Source of the DNA: Allomuricauda sp.
GTDB taxonomy: Bacteria; Bacteroidota; Bacteroidia; Flavobacteriales; Flavobacteriaceae
DNA length: 64,000 nt
Assembly (NCBI RefSeq): GCF_002699205.1
Contig: NZ_PABT01000013.1
Span: 58,289 to 122,288 of the forward strand
Direction: 5' to 3'
The stretch's first letter is position 1, and each line of letters starts with the position of its first letter. Below the pieces are notes generated by a model. It did not search any database. It was not told where the DNA came from and saw nothing but the letters and a program-made list of their open reading frames with translations. Of this stretch, positions 44,953-54,458 are shown one piece after another. The translations under genes and the position numbers were made by a program.

Positions 44953-45679
44953 TTAGGACAACTTTTTCAGGTTCGTAAATGCCTACTTCACCTTCAATCT
45001 TATGGAGTTTGTACTCTGCCATGGATATGCTCTCAAACCGTATCTTGTCCCCTACTCTCACAAAACATGGGTCTTTTTTATTGGGGTCGAACAAGTCAAC
45101 AGGGCAATTTCCAATAATGTTCCATCCGCCAGGTGAATCCTGTGGATAAATTCCTGTTTGTTTGCCGGCCAATCCTACAGAACCTTTCTGCACTTTTAAT
45201 CGTGGTTCTGCCCTTCGGGGAATTTCCAAAGTTGATGGTAGTCCTCCCAAATACATAAATCCGGGCAAAAAACCGATTCCATAAACCACGTATTGATGGG
45301 AAGTATGTTGTTTTATCAATTCTTTCGGGGAGAGACCCAACGTTTTGGCAGTCTCTTCGATGTCCATTCCAAACTCAAGGTCGTAACAAACAGGCAATGT
45401 CCATAAATGCTGGATTCGCTTTGTTTTTGACTTGGCCTGTTTTTCGTGACATTCCAAGACCATTTTTTTGGTCGCTTCAAAGTCAATGTGGTCTTGGTTG
45501 TACACCATGGTCAAGGAGTTATAGGCCACGGACATTTCCCAACCAGGGATTTCCAGCTCCTTAAAAGCGTCCATAAAATCGAGGATGTCCGCCAAAATGG
45601 ATTCACTAACTTCCATGGGCCATTCCACTAAAACGGCTCTTTCTCCAAAGGGTTTGATGCTAATGGGGTAACTTTTCAT
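44945..45679 (-). CDS. pxpB: 5-oxoprolinase subunit B (allophanate-hydrolase-subunit-1-like)
   Basis: 244 aa from the ATG at 45679 (MKSYPISIKPFGERAVLVEW), which overlaps the pxpA stop by 4 bp. The longer frame to 45781 lies inside pxpA. Core motif GIGFLPGFMYLGGLPSTLEIPRR, followed by GSVGLAGKQTGIYPQDSPGGW, is diagnostic of the KipI/PxpB family. Cytosolic partner of PxpC in ATP-dependent 5-oxoproline cleavage. KipI of B. subtilis, a homologue, also inhibits a sporulation kinase, but no such context is present here. Confidence 0.93.
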   Translation of the reverse strand: MKSYPISIKPFGERAVLVEWPMEVSESILADILDFMDAFKELEIPGWEMSVAYNSLTMVYNQDHIDFEATKKMVLECHEKQAKSKTKRIQHLWTLPVCYDLEFGMDIEETAKTLGLSPKELIKQHTSHQYVVYGIGFLPGFMYLGGLPSTLEIPRRAEPRLKVQKGSVGLAGKQTGIYPQDSPGGWNIIGNCPVDLFDPNKKDPCFVRVGDKIRFESISMAEYKLHKIEGEVGIYEPEKVVLNA

Positions 45680-46419
45680 TTTTGTATGTGCACCTGTTTC
45701 TTGGGTAATTCTTTTGAAAGATACGTCAATATTTTTAAGGCTGAAACCGTATCGCCGTGGATACATAGCGTATGGGCACAAATTTTTAATGATTTGCCAT
45801 TTATCGATATCACTTCATCGTTTTTTATGATGGGCAAAATATGTTGCAACACTTCTTCAGGTTCCTCAATAATTGCATTTTTTTCTTTTCTGGACACGAG
45901 TGTCAAATCGAGATTATAGTTTCTATCGGCAAAGGCCTCAAACCAAACCTGAAACCCTCGTTCCTTTGCCATTCTTGCTATTACCGAACCAAAAGGAACG
46001 TAAAGAATAGTATTGTCCCTATACTCAACAATGGCGTCCAAATACACCCCTGCCAACTGCTCATCTCTTGCGGTTTGATTGTACAGCGCGCCGTGGGCCT
46101 TGATGTGGTGCAAAGTGACCTGTTCATGCTTTAGTACCTCATCAAAATCCGCCAATTGATTCCTAATACTTTGTATGAGGTCTTGATTTGATATGTCCAT
46201 AACTTCCCTCCCAAAATTAGCTTTGTCGGGGAATGATGGATGCGCTCCAACTTCCACCTTATGTTTTTTAGCAAGTGAAGCTATCTTCAACATGGTGTCC
46301 GAATCGCCCGCATGCCCGCCACACGCAATATTGCAGGAACTTATAAATGGGAAAATTTCAGCTTCGTTCCCAACACCTTCACCAACATCACAATTAATAT
46401 CTATCTTAAATTGATCCAT
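45676..46419 (-). CDS. pxpA: 5-oxoprolinase subunit A (LamB/YcsF family)
   Basis: 247 aa. The N-terminus DINCDVGEGVGNEAEIFPFISSCNIACGGHAGD is the strongly conserved family block. VEVGAHPSFPDKANFGR, TLHHIKAHGALYNQ, and CIHGDTVSAL near the C-terminus complete it. The ATG at 46419 shares one base with the Nramp stop codon (TGATG), which is preferred over the TTG one codon earlier. PxpA supplies the hydrolase part of 5-oxoprolinase. Confidence 0.95.
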   Translation of the reverse strand: MDQFKIDINCDVGEGVGNEAEIFPFISSCNIACGGHAGDSDTMLKIASLAKKHKVEVGAHPSFPDKANFGREVMDISNQDLIQSIRNQLADFDEVLKHEQVTLHHIKAHGALYNQTARDEQLAGVYLDAIVEYRDNTILYVPFGSVIARMAKERGFQVWFEAFADRNYNLDLTLVSRKEKNAIIEEPEEVLQHILPIIKNDEVISINGKSLKICAHTLCIHGDTVSALKILTYLSKELPKKQVHIQK

Positions 46420-47615
46420 CAAAATAACCCGATTACCTTAAATATACTTTTGCCCCCCAAGAATATCGCGAATACTACAATGGCAACTCCGAATGCATTT
46501 TGTACTGCGGTATTCTTGTTTTTGCCCATAACCGATTTTTTATTGACAATCCACAGGAGCAATAACGCCATTACAGGAAGTAGAATCCCATTGGCCACTT
46601 GGGCAAATTGAATCACTTCGATGGGTTTTATATCAAAAGAAAGAAAAAATACACCGCACAAAAGCACGATGCCCCAAACCATTTTGAATTTTTTGTTCTG
46701 CATGCCCCCTTTCCACCCAAAACAACTGCCAGCCACATATGCTGCGGCCAAGGGAGCCGTAATGGCAGAGGTGATTCCTGCGGCCAAAAGCCCAATGGAC
46801 ATAAAATAAACCGCCATTTTACCGAATAATGGTTCCAAGGCCTTTGCCATATCCAATGCGTGGCCGATATCCGAAATGGGGGCAGCTGCGGCAGTGATAA
46901 GTATCGCCATGGAGACCAATCCCCCCAAGCCTATGGATATGGCAGTATCCCAACTCACAGCCTTTAAATCTTCTGTGGAATTCCATTTTTCCTTTACCAA
47001 GGATGCATGCAAAAAGAGGTTGTATGGCACTACCGTAGTGCCGACCAAAGCAATTACGGTAAGTAAACTGTCCTTGGGCAATCGCGGCACAAACATCCCC
47101 TTTAATATTCCGGTCACCGAAGGCTGGGTAATTATGGCACAGATTACAAAACTCACCCCCATAATACCAACAAGTGCGACAAATATCTTTTCCAAGACCT
47201 TATAATTACTGAACCAGAGCAATAGAAATATGACAACACCAATAATTGCCGGTAAAAAAGGGGCTAATTGTTTTTGTGGCAAGAGTTGTTCCAAACCTAG
47301 GGTCGCACCACCTATATTACCAGCTTCGTACGCGGCATTTCCCACCAAAATGGCACCCAACACCACAACAATCACAATATTTCGGATCCAGGGTGTCCGC
47401 AATTCGGTCCGCACTACATCCACCAATCCATTTTGGGTGACAAGGCCAATTCTACCGGCCATTCCCTGTAAAACTATGGTCGCAATAATGGATACCAGCA
47501 ATGCCCATATTAGGGCATACCCAAATCTTGCACCCGCCAAAGTGCACATTGTTATGGTTCCTGGGCCAACAAAAGCGGCTGCGACCAGAACACCTGGACC
47601 TATTTTTTTGAACAT
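46419..47615 (-). CDS. Nramp-family divalent metal/proton symporter
   Basis: 398 aa with about 11 membrane helices. The start GPGVLVAAAFVGPGTITMCTLAGARFGYALIW contains the DPGN-like helix-1 segment, here read as VGPGTI rather than the DPGN of classic manganese transporters. This suggests altered metal selectivity, as in Nramp-related magnesium or ycsG-type transporters. TVVPYNLFLHASLVKEKW is the helix-6 signature (MPHN/VPYN). It is first in the pxp operon, as ycsG is in the B. subtilis ycsF-kipI-kipA cluster. The substrate may be a metal needed by PxpABC or something else; not decidable here. Confidence 0.88.
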   Translation of the reverse strand: MFKKIGPGVLVAAAFVGPGTITMCTLAGARFGYALIWALLVSIIATIVLQGMAGRIGLVTQNGLVDVVRTELRTPWIRNIVIVVVLGAILVGNAAYEAGNIGGATLGLEQLLPQKQLAPFLPAIIGVVIFLLLWFSNYKVLEKIFVALVGIMGVSFVICAIITQPSVTGILKGMFVPRLPKDSLLTVIALVGTTVVPYNLFLHASLVKEKWNSTEDLKAVSWDTAISIGLGGLVSMAILITAAAAPISDIGHALDMAKALEPLFGKMAVYFMSIGLLAAGITSAITAPLAAAYVAGSCFGWKGGMQNKKFKMVWGIVLLCGVFFLSFDIKPIEVIQFAQVANGILLPVMALLLLWIVNKKSVMGKNKNTAVQNAFGVAIVVFAIFLGGKSIFKVIGLF

Positions 47616-47796
47616 GGGTTATTTGGTTTTGGTGGGTTTAAATTAAAAGTATATCTGAACAAAACATGCATTTCATCCAAAAAAATGTATTTCGTCTAAA
47701 AGCGGAATGTAGTACGTCGAATTTTTATACTATTTCAAAGAACTCGAAGTTATAATAGTCCCAAATCATACTTAGACTTAAACTTGACAAAAACTT

Positions 47797-48240
47797 ATGA
47801 CATGTAAGGATTGTGGCAAAGCCATGGATCACCTCCAACATAAAGAATCGATGGATTCTCTAGGTGTTCCGCTCTGCGAACGACATACACGATTGATCAA
47901 AAAAGTGATACTGGACAACAATACCCCTATTGATGCCATTCATTTATTTTACGCCTTGAAAGAAGCTGGAGTCCACCCCATGCTCGAGTGGTGGGACGGC
48001 AAAAAATCTGTGGACATTGCTATTTCCCGGGTTAAGCTCAACATTGAGATTGACAAAAACTATAGCATGATTACGCATGAACAAGCTATAAATGACCTTG
48101 AAGATGCCATGCATTCCTTTAAAAATGGCTTCACCACCATTAGGATTCCACATTTGGCCATTAAATATTATTTGGACGAAACCGTAGAAAACATCCTGGG
48201 AATTATCTCGGGGCTCAAAGCAAACATCAAAGCTATTTAG
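47797..48240 (+). CDS. Zinc-ribbon protein with DUF559/VSR-like nuclease domain
   Basis: 147 aa, cytosolic. The N-terminus has a probable zinc site MTCKDCGKAM...LCERHTRL (C3, C6, C27, H30). Residues about 45-130 follow the DUF559/very-short-patch-repair endonuclease pattern: KKSVDIAISRVKLNIEIDKNYSMITHEQAINDL with D73, E84-x-D86 and H94. In the family the acidic pair and His belong to the nuclease active site, with the last motif normally ExDG..H; here it is EIDK..H. I cannot name an experimentally known member. The final four bases overlap the convergent cupin-like gene. Confidence 0.7.
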   Translation: MTCKDCGKAMDHLQHKESMDSLGVPLCERHTRLIKKVILDNNTPIDAIHLFYALKEAGVHPMLEWWDGKKSVDIAISRVKLNIEIDKNYSMITHEQAINDLEDAMHSFKNGFTTIRIPHLAIKYYLDETVENILGIISGLKANIKAI

Positions 48241-48647
48241 TTACAAAAACTAAAACTGTTCTCTTTTCGGGTTTCTTTGTATTCAAGAATATTGATGACT
48301 ATGGTCTCCTCGCCGATATTTTCCAGATCGTTGACATAGTTCTTCCTTCTGTTTTCGAAGTATTCGGCATCACCGGGATTCAGTTTTATCATACCTATTT
48401 TTCCGTTTCCATAGCGGGTAATCACCAAGCCTCCAGTGGTACAGACCCAACCGTAATTGGAATTATGTCTTCTAAAATCGAGTCGCTCCCCGGCATCAAG
48501 ATGCAAATCCCACAGTTTTATACTCTCGTTCTCAAATACCAGTCGATTGCCCAACGAATCTTTAATTTCTTGATGCAATAACTCATCTATCTTCTCCTGT
48601 TCCCAAGAATCAAAATTGCCCACTGGGTTCAACTCCACAAATTGCAT
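48237..48647 (-). CDS. Small cupin-like hypothetical protein
   Basis: 136 aa from the ATG at 48647 (MQFVELNPVGNFDSWEQEKI). The sequence has alternating beta segments with LWDLHLDAGERLDFRRHNSNYGWVCTTGGLVITRY, a pattern of one cupin barrel, and NPGDAEYFENRRK near the end. The usual cupin metal residues are only partly visible (H in RRHNSNY). No signal peptide. The function is unknown. Its stop overlaps the preceding convergent gene by four bases. Confidence 0.65.
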   Translation of the reverse strand: MQFVELNPVGNFDSWEQEKIDELLHQEIKDSLGNRLVFENESIKLWDLHLDAGERLDFRRHNSNYGWVCTTGGLVITRYGNGKIGMIKLNPGDAEYFENRRKNYVNDLENIGEETIVINILEYKETRKENSFSFCN

Positions 48648-48919
48648 ATGCTCTATTTTAAAAAAGACTGCAAATGTAGAAGTCAACACTCTAAAATACA
48701 GTGGTTTATTTGTATTTTAACAGAAAAAATGAAGATACTTTCCTTTACCCCATTTTTACTGCATATTTATTGCCAATTAGGGCATTTCCTTATTTTTTTA
48801 AGATTGCGGTTACTGAAAAAAGGAGGGTATTAACTTTTTTTTACATAGTTTGCAGCTATCAACTTGACCAAGAATATCCAACAACCTTAATAAATACCAA
48901 CCTTTTAAAAAAACCAATC

Positions 48920-50347
48920 ATGAAAAAACTACTAATTGCCATTGTGGCCATCATTGTGATATTTATCGGAATTATTATCGTAAATACCTTGTCACTGAGC
49001 TCCCATCAAGTAGATTCCGAATCATTGGAACAAATGGATATTCCCGATATGGCAGTTCCGAATTTGGCAAGTGCCGTGCGCTTCAAAACCATTTCCTTCA
49101 GTGAAGAGGCCGTTCCAGATTCCATAGCTTTTAATGGTTTTCATCAGTTTTTGAAAGATACTTATCCGTTGGTCCATCAAAACTTGACCTTGGAAAAAAT
49201 CAACGAATACAGCCTACTCTACAAATGGGAAGGCTCGGATTCCTCAAAAAAGCCCATCATACTCCTTTCCCACCAAGATGTGGTTCCTGTGGACCAGCCC
49301 ACCCTGAACGATTGGGAAGCTGGCCCGTTTGAAGGAAAAATCACGGAGAGTCATATAATTGGCCGGGGGACCATGGACGATAAAAGTTCCTTAATGGCAC
49401 TCATGGAATCGGTGGAATTATTACTGAAAGAATCGTTTACACCGAAACAAACCATCTATTTGGCCTTTGGGCACGATGAAGAGCTTGGAGGAGAAAATGG
49501 AGCCAAAGCCATAGCTGCCCATTTAAAAGCAAAAGGAATCCAAGCTGCAATGACCTTGGATGAAGGTGGTTTTTTGGCAGACAACATGATTCCTGATTTT
49601 GACAAGACAGTTGCCATGGTAAACTTAGCGGAAAAGGGTTATGCGTCCTTCAACTTAATAGTGGAAACAGGTGGCGGCCATAGCTCGGCACCTCCAGAAA
49701 ATAACACATTGGGAATGTTGGCACAGGCTATTGTGGACCTCGAAAATAATCAACTACCCTATAAATTGGTGAAACCGATAGATTATCAATTTGAATATAT
49801 GGGCGCAGAAATGCCTTTTTTCAAAAAAATGGCATTCGCCAACCCATGGCTTTTTAAAGCACCTGTACTCAAAGCTCTCAACGCCCATACCACAACAGCC
49901 CCAACGATTATTGAAGGTGGGGTAAAAGATAATGTTATCCCAACGGTGGGCAAGGCAACCATTAATTTTAGGATTCTACCAGGTGAAACCATCGAGTCGG
50001 TAAAAGAACATATTGAAGAAACTGTTGAAGATGGCGTCAAGGTGGAATTGGCAGGATTTGCCACAAACCCATCTCCTGTTTCCGGCATTGACTCGGATGC
50101 CTTCAAAAACCTTGAAAAAACCATACGCTCCGTATTTCCGGAATCGGTCGTGGTACCCGGTTTGATCGGTGGCGGAACGGATGCAAGATATTTCTATGAT
50201 GTCTCGGACGATGTCTACCGCTTTTACCCTATACGGATAACCCCCGAGAGCTTTACACGGTTTCACGGAATAGATGAAAAAATCGAAATTGAGAACTACA
50301 AGGAGATGATAACTTTTACCTATAACTTGATCAAAAGGTTTAATTAG
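48920..50347 (+). CDS. Membrane-anchored M20 peptidase (PM20D1/carboxypeptidase-S-like)
   Basis: 475 aa from the ATG at 48920 (MKKLLIAIVAIIVIFIGIIIV); the open frame extends 73 codons further upstream but that part lacks a plausible start. One N-terminal membrane segment is followed by the M20 fold: LLSHQDVVPVD, GRGTMDDKSSLMALME (bridging Asp), HDEELGGENGAKAI (catalytic Glu), the lid domain GGGHSSAPPENN and the final metal His in TRFHGIDE. The pattern is nearest to PM20D1-type enzymes, which in animals make or cleave N-acyl amino acids. The bacterial substrate is not known. Convergent with the YifB gene. Confidence 0.88.
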   Translation: MKKLLIAIVAIIVIFIGIIIVNTLSLSSHQVDSESLEQMDIPDMAVPNLASAVRFKTISFSEEAVPDSIAFNGFHQFLKDTYPLVHQNLTLEKINEYSLLYKWEGSDSSKKPIILLSHQDVVPVDQPTLNDWEAGPFEGKITESHIIGRGTMDDKSSLMALMESVELLLKESFTPKQTIYLAFGHDEELGGENGAKAIAAHLKAKGIQAAMTLDEGGFLADNMIPDFDKTVAMVNLAEKGYASFNLIVETGGGHSSAPPENNTLGMLAQAIVDLENNQLPYKLVKPIDYQFEYMGAEMPFFKKMAFANPWLFKAPVLKALNAHTTTAPTIIEGGVKDNVIPTVGKATINFRILPGETIESVKEHIEETVEDGVKVELAGFATNPSPVSGIDSDAFKNLEKTIRSVFPESVVVPGLIGGGTDARYFYDVSDDVYRFYPIRITPESFTRFHGIDEKIEIENYKEMITFTYNLIKRFN

Positions 50348-50350
50348 GTT

Positions 50351-51886
50351 TTAACCCAGCCATCCTTCTCGATCCAGACTCCGGTATTGTATCGCTTCAG
50401 AAATATGGTTTTCAACAATATGTTCGGATTGTTCCAGATCGGCAATGGTACGCGATACTTTTAAAATTCTGTCGTAGGCCCTTGCGGATAGGTTTAGGCG
50501 TTGCATGGCATCTTTTAAAAGATTCTTGGATGAGTCGTTCAATTCGCAGAACTCGCGGATATGTTTGGTTCCCATCTGGGCATTATAATGTACGCCCGTT
50601 GCTTCTTCAAATCGTTTAGTTTGAAGATCTCTTGCCGCTTCGACCCTTTTTCGGATTACAGCACTGCTCTCCCCTTTGCGCTCTTCTGATAATTTATCAA
50701 AGGGAACCGGGGTTACTTCTATATGAATATCTATCCTATCCAACAACGGACCTGAAATTTTACCCAAATATCGCTGCATTTCTGCTGGAGAGGATGTAAC
50801 TGGTGCATCCAGGTCGTTAAAATAGCCCCCAGGGCTCGGGTTCATACTTGCCACCAACATAAAACTACTTGGGTAGGTCACTGTAAACTGCGCTCGAGCT
50901 ATGGTTACTTCCCTATCTTCTATTGGCTGTCGCATTACTTCCAGAACCCGTCGCTCAAACTCTGGTAGTTCATCCAAGAACAAAACCCCATTGTGGGATA
51001 ACGATATTTCACCGGGTTGCGGATAACTCCCCCCTCCTACCAATGCCGCAGAACTAATTGTGTGGTGTGGATTTCTAAAGGGTCTCTGACTCATCAACCC
51101 TTTGTTCTTGACCTTGCCCACAACACTATGTATTTTGGTGGTTTCCAAGGCTTCGTGTAATGTCATCGGTGGCAAAATGGATGGCAGTCGCTTTGCCAAC
51201 ATGGTTTTTCCCGCTCCGGGTGGACCAATTAAAATAATGTTATGCCCACCAGCAGCTGCAATCTCCATACATCGTTTTATGCTCTCCTGCCCTTTTACAT
51301 CAGAAAAATCGAATTCAGGAAAATGTAAATTCTCATAAAATTCCTGTCGCGTATCTATGTGGGTCTGTTCCAAAGGAACATCAGCATCAAAAAAGTCAAT
51401 CACCTCTTTAATGTTTTCCACTCCAAAAACTTTCAAACCATCCACAACCGCAGCTTCGTTCGCATTTTCTTTGGGAAGAATAAATCCTTTGAAACCTTCT
51501 TCCATGGCCTTTATGGCAATGGGCAGAGCTCCTTTTATCGGTTGTAGGCCACCATCCAGGGAAAGTTCGCCCATAATCAAATAATCATCAATGTTTTCCG
51601 ATTTAATTTGGTTGGATGCTGCCAAAATACCTAAAGCCAAAGTAAGGTCATAGGCCGACCCTTCCTTCCTGAGATCGGCAGGTGCCATATTAATGGTGAT
51701 TTTTTTTCCGGGAATTCGATATCCGTTGTTTTGGAGTGCTGCCGCAATCCGGAAATTGCTTTCTTTAATGGCATTATCGGGCAATCCAACCAAATGGTAC
51801 CCTATTCCTTTATCTACATTTACCTCAACCACTATAGTTGTAGCCTCGATACCAAACACGGCACTACCGTAAACCTTAATGAGCAT
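50351..51886 (-). CDS. YifB/ComM-family Mg-chelatase-like AAA ATPase
   Basis: 511 aa. N-terminal Lon-substrate-like domain (GLPDNAIKESNFRIAAALQNNGY; KGALPIAIKAMEEGFKGFILP). Central AAA domain with Walker A ILIGPPGAGKTMLAKRLP, Walker B LFLDELPEF, and sensor/arginine-finger region RQPIEDREVTIARAQ. C-terminal Mg-chelatase helical part with LSARAYDRILKVSRTIADLEQ. ComM homologues promote branch migration during natural transformation. It is last in the minus-strand run from 59585, after a 104-bp gap. Confidence 0.93.
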   Translation of the reverse strand: MLIKVYGSAVFGIEATTIVVEVNVDKGIGYHLVGLPDNAIKESNFRIAAALQNNGYRIPGKKITINMAPADLRKEGSAYDLTLALGILAASNQIKSENIDDYLIMGELSLDGGLQPIKGALPIAIKAMEEGFKGFILPKENANEAAVVDGLKVFGVENIKEVIDFFDADVPLEQTHIDTRQEFYENLHFPEFDFSDVKGQESIKRCMEIAAAGGHNIILIGPPGAGKTMLAKRLPSILPPMTLHEALETTKIHSVVGKVKNKGLMSQRPFRNPHHTISSAALVGGGSYPQPGEISLSHNGVLFLDELPEFERRVLEVMRQPIEDREVTIARAQFTVTYPSSFMLVASMNPSPGGYFNDLDAPVTSSPAEMQRYLGKISGPLLDRIDIHIEVTPVPFDKLSEERKGESSAVIRKRVEAARDLQTKRFEEATGVHYNAQMGTKHIREFCELNDSSKNLLKDAMQRLNLSARAYDRILKVSRTIADLEQSEHIVENHISEAIQYRSLDREGWLG

Positions 51887-51990
51887 ATGGAGTTTCTAGT
51901 TGAATAAGGTGAAAAATAACCAAAATCACCTCAAAAAGAATTTCCTTTTGACGAATACCCTACTTTGAATTGACGAATGCCCTTTTTGAA

Positions 51991-54378
51991 TTAACGGAAG
52001 ATTAAAACGGATTCGGCGGTTTCTTCGATTTCCTGCTTGTTCATCATCATTTTACGGAATTCTCCCTTCACATACATTACCGCTTGGTCTTGATAATGTT
52101 TGCTCAGTGGATTTCCAGATTGCCCAGTTGGCAATATACTGATGCTGTTCTCTATATCGGAAAAGTCTATGACCCGTCTTGTGGATGGGCCCGAACTTAC
52201 TTTGTAAAACCCTGTACTATCATAAGGGAACGATAGATTATTAATGACTTCTCGAGAACCTTCAACAGGAAATGGCCCCACATTAAAGTACTTTCGCAGT
52301 GATTCCACTTGTCCAAATGGATGTTGATGTTCCAGGGTATGCACTTTGTCCCATGTCCATTGGCTTGGATCAGGGCCTAAATCGGCGACCAGGGATTTCC
52401 ATGCATCTTCAAAAGATTTCATGACAATATCCTCCCGGGTTTCCACGGTATCAGGTGTATTTACATTATCCCACCACTTACCATTTTTCATGTTAGATCC
52501 CCAGGCTATCTGTCTTTTGAACAAATGGGTGGACAAGAATTGTTCAAACATTTCTGGCCCCAACTCATCCTCCATCGTGTTCTTTACCATGTAGTACAGC
52601 GTTCTGTGGTAGATTACCGGACTAGTACTTTTTAATGAATATTTTCCGTCCCAATTCTTCAGAGAATCCAAAAGCACCAATTGTTCCTCTTTTAAATGGG
52701 TGACATCAAACAGTTTGATCAATTCTGAGATTACTTCTATGTTCACAGGAGAAGTAACATCCAAAATCATTTCGGATATAGACTCTTTGTCCCAGTCATC
52801 TTTGGCGTCCAATAGCTCCACAATCCGTTTTGCCCTGTTTTCAGGCAAATAATATCCGGGATAGAGCATTCCTGCAATTGAATCTGGTTGATTGTTGGCC
52901 GAATACACATAATTCCAAGGTGGGTTTTCCGCCATAGGGTTTTCCGAAAAATCCAAATAACGTAGCGGTTCTTCTTTTCCCGATGTCCCATCCAAAACAA
53001 ACTTGGTGGACAAACTATCCGGCATTTGATAGAGTTTTGCAGTAGCCCACCATGCCACATTACCCTCGGCATCTCCGTACATTACATTTAGTCCCGGTGC
53101 ATGAATATTTGGCAATGCTCTTTTAAACTCCTCCATGTTTCTAGCATGGCTGAGTCCGTATAGTGCATGTAACACCATGTTTTTGGGTTTTGTATATATC
53201 CAGGACATGGATATGGGACGTTCGCCCGTTATTTGGTTGGCAATATTGTTCAGAACCGGACCATGATGTGTTTTTTTATAGGTAAAGGAAACATCTTCCC
53301 CATCTTTTACCTTGATGGTTTTGTTTACGAATTCATACTCCTTCCAACCTTCTGCTGTTTTATATTTGGTACTGTCCGAAGGATTGGTTTCTTCGTAATA
53401 AAAGTCAATATCATCATTTTCAAACATGGTAAGGCCATAGGCAAGATTCCTATCATGCCCGAGCAAAGGAAAAGGAACACCTGCCAAATGATACCCATAT
53501 TTCTCATAGGTCGGAGTGCTTATATGGGCTTCGTACCAAACCGAAGGTTGGGCAAATCCAATATGTGGGTCATTGGCAAATATTACCTTGCCATTTTTAG
53601 TCTTTTGGGGCGCCACCACCCAGCTATTGCTCCCCTCGAACTGTGGAATAGGAAGCTTGTCCAACGCTGCGGTCACACTTGCCGTTATATTGGTTCCCAA
53701 GGTGTCCGTTTTGACTCCTTTATAATTTTTAATCCAGACAGTGGAGGTATCCGAACTTATAGCAAGGTCTTCCATGTACTCATCTCCCAACTTGTTGCGC
53801 ATACTGGTCAACAATGGGTCTGTTTTATGCGCCATGGCAAAACTAAAGGCCATATACCCCACGGCATTATAAACATCTTCTATGGTAAAAGGCTCCTTTT
53901 CAATGCCCGTCAAATAAAATTCGATGGGGGTCGGACCATTTTTTATAAATTCATTGATACCATCCAAATAGGCTTGTGCAAGAACAATGGTTTCACTCTG
54001 TTTGTCCAGTTCCTTTAATGTTTTTCGGGTATGGTCATCTATGCCCAGTGACAGAAAAAACTTGTCCGTTTGAATCATATCGGCCCCAAAAACCTCGGAA
54101 AGCCTCCCCTTTGCCACTCTTCGCAACAATTCCATCTGCCATAACCTATCTTGGGCATGCACATAACCCAATGCCCTAAGGGCATCTGTTTCGTTGTCGG
54201 CATAAATATGGGGAATGCCATAAGGGTCAAAATAGGTTGTCACCTCATTTGAAATGCCCGGCAATGATTTATTTCCGCCATAATCTGGTTTAAGGCTATT
54301 CACAAATATGGCAATACCTATAACTACAAGCAAAAGTAGTCCTACAAGTACCAGAAGAATTTTTTTGTATTTTTTCAC
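51991..54378 (-). CDS. Penicillin-acylase-family Ntn hydrolase
   Basis: 795 aa from a GTG start (VKKYKKILLVLVGLL...); the first membrane-like segment would be lost with any later ATG. A signal/anchor is followed by the acylase alpha chain; FDPYGIPHIYADNETDALRALGYVHAQDRLWQMELLRR is typical. Autoprocessing should occur before Ser250 in QFEGSNSWVVAP, giving the beta chain with N-terminal Ser as nucleophile. Conserved NDPHIGFAQPSVWYEAH follows. Family members hydrolyse beta-lactams, acyl-homoserine lactones or other N-acyl compounds; the substrate is not readable. Exported and probably periplasmic. Confidence 0.9.
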   Translation of the reverse strand: MKKYKKILLVLVGLLLLVVIGIAIFVNSLKPDYGGNKSLPGISNEVTTYFDPYGIPHIYADNETDALRALGYVHAQDRLWQMELLRRVAKGRLSEVFGADMIQTDKFFLSLGIDDHTRKTLKELDKQSETIVLAQAYLDGINEFIKNGPTPIEFYLTGIEKEPFTIEDVYNAVGYMAFSFAMAHKTDPLLTSMRNKLGDEYMEDLAISSDTSTVWIKNYKGVKTDTLGTNITASVTAALDKLPIPQFEGSNSWVVAPQKTKNGKVIFANDPHIGFAQPSVWYEAHISTPTYEKYGYHLAGVPFPLLGHDRNLAYGLTMFENDDIDFYYEETNPSDSTKYKTAEGWKEYEFVNKTIKVKDGEDVSFTYKKTHHGPVLNNIANQITGERPISMSWIYTKPKNMVLHALYGLSHARNMEEFKRALPNIHAPGLNVMYGDAEGNVAWWATAKLYQMPDSLSTKFVLDGTSGKEEPLRYLDFSENPMAENPPWNYVYSANNQPDSIAGMLYPGYYLPENRAKRIVELLDAKDDWDKESISEMILDVTSPVNIEVISELIKLFDVTHLKEEQLVLLDSLKNWDGKYSLKSTSPVIYHRTLYYMVKNTMEDELGPEMFEQFLSTHLFKRQIAWGSNMKNGKWWDNVNTPDTVETREDIVMKSFEDAWKSLVADLGPDPSQWTWDKVHTLEHQHPFGQVESLRKYFNVGPFPVEGSREVINNLSFPYDSTGFYKVSSGPSTRRVIDFSDIENSISILPTGQSGNPLSKHYQDQAVMYVKGEFRKMMMNKQEIEETAESVLIFR

Positions 54379-54458
54379 AAAGATGGATCGGTTTGTTTAG
54401 TCCATCCTAAGGTATAATTATTTTATCAATCCACTTAAAAAATATTGACAAATATCAC

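Noticed and set aside
48701..48919. 73-codon upstream extension of the M20 peptidase
   Set aside because: It is hydrophobic/aromatic noise in an intergenic stretch, and the ATG at 48920 gives a proper N-terminal membrane anchor.
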